A stretch of 64,000 bases of DNA from JANQOH01 sp965201115 (GTDB lineage Bacteria; Pseudomonadota; Alphaproteobacteria; UBA7887). Below, one piece after another: positions 1 to 7,296 of this stretch. The stretch's first letter is position 1, and every line of letters starts with the position of its first letter. Both the position numbers and the translations under genes were made by a program. Location of the stretch: contig OZ241745.1 of assembly GCA_965201115.1 (NCBI GenBank), positions 1,178,001-1,242,000 on the forward strand, in the 5' to 3' direction. Below the pieces are notes generated by a model. The model did not search any database and was not told where the DNA came from. It saw only the letters and a program-made list of their open reading frames with translations.

Positions 1-1302
1 CAGCTGGATGCGCGCGCGGTCCGTTTGCATGGCCTCTTTCAGGCGTTTCTCGACCGCGCGGACGTTGCGCGCCTCGTTCATGTCGATGAAATCGATGACG
101 ACGAGGCCGGCCAGGTCGCGCAGCCGCAGCTGGCGGGCGATTTCCGCCGCCGCCTCGAGGTTGGTCTTGGCCGCGGTTTCCTCGATATCGCGTTCGCGCG
201 TCGCGCGGCCCGAATTGACGTCGATGGCCACCAGCGCCTCGGTCGGGTCGATAACCACATAGCCGCCCGCCGGCAGGGGCACGACCGGGCTGTGCATCGA
301 GTCCAGCTCGCTTTCGACGCGGTGGCGCGCGAACAGCGGCATCGGGTCGCGCCAGGGCTGGACGCGCTTGGCGTGGCTCGGCATCAGCGTGCGCATGAAT
401 GTCTTGGCCGTGCGGTAGCCCTCGTTGCCCTCGACCAGGATTTCCGCGATCTCCGAATTGTAGAGGTCGCGGATCGAGCGCTTGACGAGGTTGGCCTCCT
501 CGTGGATACGCGCCGGCGCGGCGGAGGCGAGGGTCAGCTGGCGGATCTGCTCCCACAGGCGAAGCAGGTAGTCGTAATCGCGCTTGATCTCCGCCTTGGT
601 GCGGTTTTGCCCGGCGGTGCGCAGGATGACCGCCATGCCGTCGGGGATGTTCAGCGAATCGACCAGCGAGCGCAGGCGCTTGCGCGTTTCCGACGACTGG
701 ATCTTGCGGCTGATGCCGCCGCCGCGCGTCGTGTTGGGCATCAGCACGCAATACCGCCCGGCGAGCGAGATGTAGGTGGTCAGCGCCGCGCCCTTGTTGC
801 CGCGCTCCTCCTTGGCCACCTGCACCAGGAGTATCTGGCGGCGCTTGACGACCTCCTGTATGCGGTACCGCGCGGGCGGCGGCCGCCGGCGCGGCGCGTC
901 GTCGGCGTCGCCGCGTCCGCCCACCGTTTCCGGCGGCGCTTCGGCGGCCTCGGCTTCGCCGCCTTCCGCGGCGGGCGCGGCGTCGGCCGTCGCGCCCTCC
1001 GCCCCGGCGGGCTCGTCCTCGTCGTGCCGCTCGGCCGGCGCGCGGCGATCCGACACCGGTATCTGGTAATAGTCCGGGTGGATTTCGTCGAAGGCGAGGA
1101 AACCGTGCCGATTGCCGCCGTATTCCACGAACGCGGCCTGGAGCGAGGGCTCCACGCGCGCGACCTTGGCGAGGTAGATGTTTCCCTTCAGAAGAGCCCG
1201 GTTCGCGGTCTCGAAATCGAACTCTTCCAGCCTGTTTCCATCGACGACCGCGACGCGGGTTTCTTCCGCGTGGGCCGCGTCGATGAGCATGCGTCTTGCC
1301 AT
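1..1302 (-). CDS. rne: Ribonuclease E/G, N-terminal part (3' end outside the window)
   Basis: Endoribonuclease for mRNA decay and rRNA maturation, cytoplasmic and probably the degradosome scaffold. The first 434 codons are present; the C-terminus runs off the window's left edge. The protein starts MARRMLIDAAHAEETRVAVV, followed by an S1-like RNA-binding region that carries a long Pro/Ala/Glu-rich insert at about residues 85-125. The catalytic core shows IDVNSGRAT, with D361 as the probable metal ligand, and VIDFIDM with D404. Their 43-residue spacing matches D303 and D346 of E. coli RNase E. The ATG is preceded by GGGGAG about 9 bases upstream. It is divergent from the amidase gene, an arrangement common in alphaproteobacteria. 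Whether it is RNase E or RNase G cannot be settled without the C-terminus; the S1 insert favours RNase E. Confidence 0.93.
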   Translation of the reverse strand, partial: MARRMLIDAAHAEETRVAVVDGNRLEEFDFETANRALLKGNIYLAKVARVEPSLQAAFVEYGGNRHGFLAFDEIHPDYYQIPVSDRRAPAERHDEDEPAGAEGATADAAPAAEGGEAEAAEAPPETVGGRGDADDAPRRRPPPARYRIQEVVKRRQILLVQVAKEERGNKGAALTTYISLAGRYCVLMPNTTRGGGISRKIQSSETRKRLRSLVDSLNIPDGMAVILRTAGQNRTKAEIKRDYDYLLRLWEQIRQLTLASAAPARIHEEANLVKRSIRDLYNSEIAEILVEGNEGYRTAKTFMRTLMPSHAKRVQPWRDPMPLFARHRVESELDSMHSPVVPLPAGGYVVIDPTEALVAIDVNSGRATRERDIEETAAKTNLEAAAEIARQLRLRDLAGLVVIDFIDMNEARNVRAVEKRLKEAMQTDRARIQL

Positions 1303-1705
1303 GGTTCGGGTGTCTCCCCGGCGCGCGGCGCTCCGGCATGCGTCGATGCCGGACGCGCCCGGCGCGCGCCGTCTGAATCGGTGGATGCGGCGGAGCCCGC
1401 CGCGGCGGCGCGGCGCCCGGAAGCCGCCGGGCGCGGATGCGTCCGCTTCGGCGGCCGGGCCTCGGCGCGGGGGCGCGCCGGCGCGCCGCCAAGGGCCGCC
1501 TCGGGGCGCGCGCAACGGCGCCAAGCGGGCGGCATACGGAGTATAATATGGCGCCCCCGCGGCCGGGGGCAAGCGCGCATGCGCGCGCGCGGCGGTTGCG
1601 CGCCCGGTGCGGCCGCGGCCGGGCCGAGAGGCGGGCCAAAGGGTCGTTTCGGCGGCTCCATTACCATATATTGTAGGCATGCATACCGGGTAGCGCTAGT
1701 ACGGC
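1303..1705. other. Divergent rne / amidase intergenic region
   Basis: About 400 bases without a convincing gene. It should hold the leader and promoter of the leftward RNase E/G gene; long autoregulatory leaders are usual for rne, but I cannot fold one here. It should also hold the promoter of the rightward amidase. A perfect TATAAT lies at 1542-1547 on the plus strand, without a good -35 box at normal spacing. A second AT-rich patch, TATATT, lies near 1666-1671. Confidence 0.5.
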
Positions 1706-2944
1706 GTGATTGAATTCGCTCGAAAACGCATTGGCGGCGCTCCGGCCCGGCGCGCCGCGCTGGCGCTGGCGCTGGCGGCGGCCCTGTCGGGGCCGCCTTC
1801 CGCCGCGCGCGCCGAGGCCGTCTCCGCGACCGCGCTGCGCGCCGCCGAGCACTCCGATTACACGCGGCTGGTGCTCGAGATGTCCGGCGGCGCGGAGTTC
1901 TCGATGTTCGGCCTCACCGCGCCGGACCGCCTGGTGATCGATTTCGCCGACCTCGATTTCCGGCTGCCGCGCAAGCCCCTCGGCGGCGAGGGCGCGGGGG
2001 TTATCGGCGGCGTCCGCTTCGGGCGCTTCCGGCCCGACACCTCGCGCATGGTGCTCGATCTGCGGGGCCCCGCCCGCGTGGCGCGCGCGTTTTTCATCCC
2101 GCCCGCCGACGGCGGCGCCACGCGCTTCGTTCTCGACCTGGCCGGCACGGACCGCGAGGCGTTCGCCGCCTGGGCGCGCGAGAGCCGGCGCGGCGCCGAG
2201 CCGCCGCCGCCCGCGCCGCCCCCGCCGGCGCCCGCCGCGCGGACGGATGGCCTGCTGACGGTCGTTGTGGACCCCGGCCACGGCGGCATCGATCCCGGCG
2301 CGGCGGGGCGCGGCGGAACGCTGGAAAAGGACATTGCGCTGGCGGCGGGGCGCGACCTGGCGCGGCGCCTCGCCGCGACCGGGCGCTACCGCGTCGTCAT
2401 GACCCGCGATGCCGACGTGTTCGTCGCGTTGCGCCGGCGGGTGGCGATCGCGCGCGAGGCGGGCGCCGATCTGTTCGTGTCCATCCACGCCGACTCGATC
2501 GACGATTCGCGCGTCCGCGGCAGCCACGTCTATTCGCTGTCGCAACAGGCCTCCGACGCCGAGGCCGCCGCGCTGGCCGCCAAGGAGAACAAGTCCGATA
2601 TCGTCGCCGGCCTCGACATGGGTTCGTACTCCCCGGATGTAAACCTGATTCTTCTCGATCTCAGCCAGCGCGAGACCAACAACCGGTCGGCGGACCTCGC
2701 GGACGCAATGGTGGCGGCGTTCGCGCGCAACGGCGTGCGCTCGATCCGCCGCCCGCACCGGCAGGCGGGCTTCGCCGTGCTCAAGGCGCCCGACGTGCCG
2801 TCGGTGCTGGTCGAGCTCGGGTTCCTCTCCAGCCCGGCCGACGAGGCCGCGCTGCAAACGAGCCGGGGCCGGGCGCCCATCATCGGCGCGCTTGCCGAGG
2901 CGGTGGACCGCTATTTCGCCGACCTCCGCGCCGAACCGGGCTGA
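1706..2944 (+). CDS. amiC: N-acetylmuramoyl-L-alanine amidase (AMIN + Amidase_3)
   Basis: Periplasmic zinc amidase that cleaves the bond between N-acetylmuramic acid and L-Ala of the peptide stem, used in daughter-cell separation. The 412-aa product has an N-terminal signal (KRIGGAPARRAALALALAAALSG). An AMIN domain at about residues 35-150 targets it to the septum or wall. After a Pro-rich linker comes an Amidase_3 domain from about residue 185. Zinc and catalytic residues are seen as DPGHGGIDPG, LEKDIAL, SIHAD and VELGFLS. The GTG start is chosen because it gives a full signal peptide. PBP1A follows 67 bases downstream. The order rne/amidase/PBP1A/prfB is the usual alphaproteobacterial one. 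Confidence 0.93.
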   Translation: MIEFARKRIGGAPARRAALALALAAALSGPPSAARAEAVSATALRAAEHSDYTRLVLEMSGGAEFSMFGLTAPDRLVIDFADLDFRLPRKPLGGEGAGVIGGVRFGRFRPDTSRMVLDLRGPARVARAFFIPPADGGATRFVLDLAGTDREAFAAWARESRRGAEPPPPAPPPPAPAARTDGLLTVVVDPGHGGIDPGAAGRGGTLEKDIALAAGRDLARRLAATGRYRVVMTRDADVFVALRRRVAIAREAGADLFVSIHADSIDDSRVRGSHVYSLSQQASDAEAAALAAKENKSDIVAGLDMGSYSPDVNLILLDLSQRETNNRSADLADAMVAAFARNGVRSIRRPHRQAGFAVLKAPDVPSVLVELGFLSSPADEAALQTSRGRAPIIGALAEAVDRYFADLRAEPG

Positions 2945-3011
2945 CGCCGGCGGCGCGGGCGGGCGCAAAAATGCCGCGCGGAAGCCGCATTTCGCGGCTA
3001 TATTGTGCGGC

Positions 3012-5501
3012 ATGGCCATGTTCGGCAAGCGCGCCGCCGGGCGCCGGCGCGGCGGCGCGCCGGGCTTCCTGTCCGGCGCGGTTTCCGCGGGGTTCGTCGC
3101 GCTTGCCGCGGCGCTCGCGGCGGCGGCGCTCGGCGCCCGGCATTACGCCGCCGGCCTGCCGCAGGCCGCGGCGCTCGCCGCCTACGACCCGCCCACGATC
3201 ACGCGGCTCCATGCCGGCGACGGCCGGCTGCTCGCGGAATACGCGACGGAACGGCGGGTATTCGTGCCGCTGGAGGCCATGCCGCGCATGCTGGTCCACG
3301 CTTTCGTCGCCGCCGAGGACCAGCGGTTTTACGAGCATATCGGCATCGACCCGATCGGGGTCGCGCGGGCGATGCTGCAAAACCTGCGCAATTTGGGCAG
3401 CGGGCGCCGCCCCGTCGGCGGATCGTCGATCACGCAGCAGGTGGCCAAGAACTTTTTCCTGTCCAGCGATCTGTCGCTCGCGCGCAAGTTCCGCGAGGCG
3501 CTGCTCGCGCTGCGCATCGAGAGGGCGATCTCCAAGGACCGGATACTCGAGCTGTACGTTAACGAGATTTTCCTGGGCCGGCGCGCCTACGGCGTGGCGG
3601 CGGCGGCGCTCAACTATTTCGACAAGCCGCTCGACGATCTGACCCTCTCGGAAATGGCGTTTTTGGCCGGACTGCCGAAAGCGCCCTCCGACTACAACCC
3701 GCTCCGCCGCCCCGAGGCGGCGCGCGCGCGGCGCGACTATGTTGTCGGCAGGCTGCTCGCCGACGGCCGTATCGACGGCGCCGCGGCCGCGGCCGCCATG
3801 GCCGAGCCGATCGAGGTGCGCCGGCGCGACCCGGCGAGCAGCGTCCGGGCGCCGTATTTCGCTGAAGAAGCCCGCCGCCTTCTCCTCGCGCGCTACGGCG
3901 AAGACGCGCTGTACCGCGGCGGGCTGGCGGTTCGCACAACGGTGGACCCGGAGCTCCAGGCGATCGCCGACCGCGCACTGCGCGACGGGCTGATCGCCTA
4001 CGACCGCCGGCACGGCTGGCGCGGCCCGGTGGCGACGCTGGCGACCGATGGGGATTGGCCCTCCGCGCTGGCGGCCGTGCCGGCGCCGCCGGGCCTCGCG
4101 CCGTGGCGCCTCGCCCTCGTGCGCGGCGTGACGCGCGGCGCGGCGGACATCGGCTTCGCCGATGGCTCCGCCGGCGCGATACCGTTCGAGGAACTGAAAT
4201 GGGCGCGGCCGTGGCGCAGGGAGCAGCGGGTCGGCCCCGCGCCCGACCGCGCCGGCGCCGTGCTCGCCCCCGGCGACGTGGTCGCGGTGGAGGCGCTGGC
4301 CGGCGGGGACGATGAGGAAGACGAGGGCGCCGCCGCCGCGCGCTTCGCCTTGCGCCAGATGCCCGACATCCAGGGCGCGGCCATCGCGCTCGACCCCCAC
4401 ACCGGGCGCGTGCTCGCGATGACCGGCGGCTGGAGCTTCGACGAAAGCCAGTTCAACCGCGCGACGCAGGCCCTGCGCCAGCCCGGCTCGGCGTTCAAGC
4501 CCTTCGTGTATCTGGCGGCGCTCGAAAACGGCTACACGCCGGCCGACATAATCGTGGACGGTCCGCTGGCCATCGAGCAGGGGCCGGGCCTGCCGCTGTG
4601 GCGGCCCGAGAACTACTCGCAGGAGTACTACGGCCCCACCGCCCTGCGCCGCGGGCTCGAGAAATCGCGCAACCTGATGACCGTGCGGCTGGCCAACAAG
4701 ATCGGCCCGCAAGCGGTTTCCGAGATCGGGCGGCGCTTCGGCATCGGCGACTTTCCGGAACTGCTCTCGATGGCGCTCGGCGCCGGGGAAACCACGCTGC
4801 TCCGCCTCGCCGCCGCCTACGGGATGGTGGTCAATGGCGGGCGGTGGATCGAGCCCGCGTTCGTCGAGCGCATACAGGACCGCTACGGACGAACGGTCTA
4901 TCGCCGCGACGCGCGCGCGTGCGGCGCCTGCGCCGGCGCCGAATCGGCGCCCGCCCGCCCGCCCGCGTTGCGCGACGGGCGCGCGCGCGTGACCGACCCC
5001 GCCTCGGCGTTCCAGCTCGCCTGGATGCTGCGCGGCGCGGTGGAGCGCGGCACCGGCGTGCGCGCCGCGCGGCTCGGCCGCCCACTGGCCGGCAAGACCG
5101 GCACGTCGAACGATTCGTTCGATACGTGGTTCATCGGCTTCTCGCCCGACCTGGTCGTGGGCGTTTTCGTCGGTTTCGACCGCCCGCGCACCCTCGGCCC
5201 GCGGCAGACCGGCTCCAACGTGGCGTTGCCGGTGTTCGTCTCGATCATGGAGCAGGCGCTGGGCGGCCGCCCCGCGACGCCGTTCCGCATGCCCGCCAAT
5301 GTCCTGATGGCGCGCATCGACGCCGACACCGGCGGGCCGCCGACGGCGGACAGCGAACTGGTTATCGTCGAGGCGTTCAAGCCCGGAACGGAACCCGCCG
5401 GCGCCGCGCCTTCCCCCGCCGCGGTCGTTGCCGACGCCGCGGGCGCGGAAGGCGCGCCCCGCCCCGAGCCCGCCGCCTTCGACGCAAGCGGACTGTACTG
5501 A
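3012..5501 (+). CDS. mrcA: Penicillin-binding protein 1A
   Basis: Bifunctional inner-membrane peptidoglycan synthase of 829 aa. It has one N-terminal transmembrane anchor at about residues 19-45. A GT51 glycosyltransferase domain follows, with catalytic Glu102 in AAEDQRFYEH and the GGSSITQQVAKN motif. A PBP1A-type OB-like insert precedes the transpeptidase domain, which has SxxK at S493-AFK and KTG at K695 in GKTGTSND. The ATG at 3012 (MAMFGK) is preferred over an upstream in-frame start because it sits just before the membrane anchor. A TATATT box at about 2999 may give it its own promoter. It probably acts with the amidase upstream in wall remodelling. Confidence 0.95.
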   Translation: MAMFGKRAAGRRRGGAPGFLSGAVSAGFVALAAALAAAALGARHYAAGLPQAAALAAYDPPTITRLHAGDGRLLAEYATERRVFVPLEAMPRMLVHAFVAAEDQRFYEHIGIDPIGVARAMLQNLRNLGSGRRPVGGSSITQQVAKNFFLSSDLSLARKFREALLALRIERAISKDRILELYVNEIFLGRRAYGVAAAALNYFDKPLDDLTLSEMAFLAGLPKAPSDYNPLRRPEAARARRDYVVGRLLADGRIDGAAAAAAMAEPIEVRRRDPASSVRAPYFAEEARRLLLARYGEDALYRGGLAVRTTVDPELQAIADRALRDGLIAYDRRHGWRGPVATLATDGDWPSALAAVPAPPGLAPWRLALVRGVTRGAADIGFADGSAGAIPFEELKWARPWRREQRVGPAPDRAGAVLAPGDVVAVEALAGGDDEEDEGAAAARFALRQMPDIQGAAIALDPHTGRVLAMTGGWSFDESQFNRATQALRQPGSAFKPFVYLAALENGYTPADIIVDGPLAIEQGPGLPLWRPENYSQEYYGPTALRRGLEKSRNLMTVRLANKIGPQAVSEIGRRFGIGDFPELLSMALGAGETTLLRLAAAYGMVVNGGRWIEPAFVERIQDRYGRTVYRRDARACGACAGAESAPARPPALRDGRARVTDPASAFQLAWMLRGAVERGTGVRAARLGRPLAGKTGTSNDSFDTWFIGFSPDLVVGVFVGFDRPRTLGPRQTGSNVALPVFVSIMEQALGGRPATPFRMPANVLMARIDADTGGPPTADSELVIVEAFKPGTEPAGAAPSPAAVVADAAGAEGAPRPEPAAFDASGLY

Positions 5502-5960
5502 GGAGCCGGAGGCGCGGCATTGCCGGGGCGGAGGGGCGGGCGCCTCCTCCTCCCCGGCGGATCCGGCGCCGCGCGCGGATCGGCCTCCAGGCGCCGGCGG
5601 AGTTCCGGGTCGGCGGCCAGCCGGGCGCCGGCGCGCAGGATATCGACCGCGGACCCGATCCGCGTTTGCCGCTCCCGTTCCCGCGATTCGTGAACTTCGT
5701 GCAGTTTCATGGTAATCTCTCCCGCGCTGGGGGTTGCCTTCGTTATGGCGAGCGAAACGGTGGCACGGGGGGCCTTTGTCAAGCCCCGGACTCGCGGGAT
5801 CGGAGAAATTTTTCGCGAGCCGCGGTTCGGTGCAATTCGTTCCGAATCCGCTGCCTGGGCGCCCGGGAAGTCCGGCGGCAGGGCCGCTTGCGCGGCGCGG
5901 GCGCACGCGCTCATACTGCGCGCGGGCGATTTCGGCCCGCACGCCGCGAGGAGGGCCGCC
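5502..5960. other. PBP1A-prfB spacer; possible small leftward gene
   Basis: A 459-base stretch with no firm gene. On the minus strand an ATG at 5708 follows GGGAGAG at good spacing, and TTGACA (5782-5777, minus) lies further upstream. The predicted peptide starts MKLHEVHESRERERQTRIG and continues through a charged helix ending DPELRRRLEADP. The frame has no stop until 4898, deep in the antisense of PBP1A, so its end is doubtful and I do not call it as a gene. The prfB ribosome-binding site (AGGAGG near 5950) closes the region. Confidence 0.3.
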
Positions 5961-7077
5961 ATGCGCGCCGAACTGCAAGCGGTCGCCGACGATATCGAAA
6001 GATCGTTGGCGCTGCTGAGGAGGCACCTTTGACCCCGATGCGGCCCGGCGGCGGCTGGCGGAACTCGACGCCCGCGTCGAGGCGCCCGATCTGTGGAAGG
6101 ACGCCGAGGCGGCGCGGGCGCTCATGCGCGAACGCAACCGCCTCGAACGCGCGCTCGACGATTACGCGGGGCTGACCGGCGAACTCGCCGATATCCGCGA
6201 GCTGGCGGCGCTGGCCGAGGACGATGGCGACGAAGCCCTGCTGGCCGAAGCGGCGGAAACGCTGGCGGGGCTGAAAGCGCGGGCCGCCGCCGCCGAACTC
6301 GAAACCCTGCTGTCGGGCGAGGCCGACGCCAACGACTGCTACATCGAAATCCACGCTGGCGCGGGCGGCGCCGAAAGCCAGGACTGGGCCGAAACCCTGC
6401 GCCGCATGTACCTGCGCTGGGCCGACTCCCGCGGCTTGCGCGCCGAACTCATCGAGGAAAGCCCGGGCCAGGAAGCCGGCGTCAAAAGCGCGACGGTGCG
6501 CTTCCGCGGCGAAAACGCCTACGGCCGGCTGCGCACCGAGAGCGGCGTCCACCGGCTGGTGCGCATCTCCCCCTTCGACGCCTCGGGCCGGCGGCATACG
6601 AGTTTCGCCAGCGTGTGGGTGTATCCGGTGGTGGACGAATCGATCGAGATCGAAATCGCCGACAAGGACCTGCGCATCGACACCTACCGGGCGTCGGGAG
6701 CCGGCGGACAGCACGTCAACAAGACCGATTCGGCGGTGCGCATGACGCACCTGCCCACCGGTATCGTCGTGCAGTGCCAAAACGAACGCTCGCAGCACAA
6801 GAACCGCGCCGCGGCGCTGAGCATGCTGCGCGCGCGGCTCTACGAACGCGAACTCCAGGCGCGCCGCGACGAGCGGGCGCAGCTCGAGGCCGGCAAGAGC
6901 GACATCGGCTGGGGGCGCCAGATACGCTCCTACGTCCTCCAGCCCTACCGCCTGGTCAAGGATCTGCGGACGGGCGTGGAGACCGGCAACGCCCAGGCCG
7001 TGCTCGACGGCGCGATCGACATTTTCATCGGCGCCGCGCTGGCCGCCCAGGTCGGCGCCAGCCGCGACGCCTCGTAA
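5961..7077 (+). CDS. prfB: Peptide chain release factor 2 (programmed +1 frameshift)
   Basis: Class I release factor that recognises UAA and UGA and triggers peptidyl-tRNA hydrolysis. The first 23 codons (MRAELQAV to LLRRHL) end at an in-frame TGA at 6030-6032. A +1 shift on CTT-TGA-C continues in the next frame as DPDAARRRLAELD to 7077, giving a product of about 371 aa. The SPF anticodon-mimic motif is at residues 203-205, confirming RF2 rather than RF1. GGQ is at 248-250 in GAGGQHVNKTDSAVRM. The start has an AGGAGG ribosome-binding site. Annotation pipelines often miss the shift and start the gene late, for example at 6124. A hairpin-forming repeat starts at the stop codon. Confidence 0.96.
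6018..6033 (+). promoter_or_regulatory. prfB programmed frameshift signal
   Basis: AGGAGG at 6018-6023 acts as an internal Shine-Dalgarno sequence. Three bases later comes the slippery CTT at 6027-6029, then the TGA stop and a C. This is the same geometry as the E. coli prfB site (AGGGGG, 3 nt, CTT TGA C). RF2 shortage lets the ribosome slip +1 and make more RF2, an autoregulatory loop. Confidence 0.95.
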
Positions 7078-7130
7078 CCCCGCCGAAGGCGGGGCCTGGG
7101 TACGCGGGCGTCCCGCCCGCACGTTCCCGC
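7076..7130 (+). repeat. Hairpin repeat unit (dispersed family), single copy after prfB
   Basis: Two adjacent hairpins. CCCCGCCGAAGGCGGGG (7078-7094) is followed by a stem reading GCGGGCGTCCCGCCCGC. The same pair recurs at 53.5-54.7 kb, 60.95-61.3 kb and, degenerate, at 62.36 kb. The unit starts on the prfB stop codon and may help terminate or stabilise the prfB transcript. The rest of the prfB-mutS spacer has a TATAAA box at 7259-7264 that may serve mutS. Confidence 0.8.
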
Positions 7131-7296
7131 CCGCCGCGGCGTTGCCGAGGAGAGGCGCCCGCCGCGCACCCGGGAAGTCTGCGCCCCCGGCCGCGCGCGT
7201 CCGAACGAAAAATGCCGCCCAGGCGCGTGCGATTCGCGAATCGAGCCGCGGCCCTTGGTATAAACTGCCGCGGCGGCGGAGCGGAAACGGCGGGGC

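Noticed and set aside
1437..1676. Small plus-strand gene in the rne leader
   Set aside because: Arg/Ala-rich frame in a GC-skewed region without ribosome-binding site; better explained as leader sequence.
2880..6137. Very long antisense frame opposite PBP1A (1085 codons)
   Set aside because: Mirror of a high-GC coding gene; the peptide is Arg/Ala/Gly-rich with no domain and no start signal, whereas PBP1A on the other strand has all motifs.
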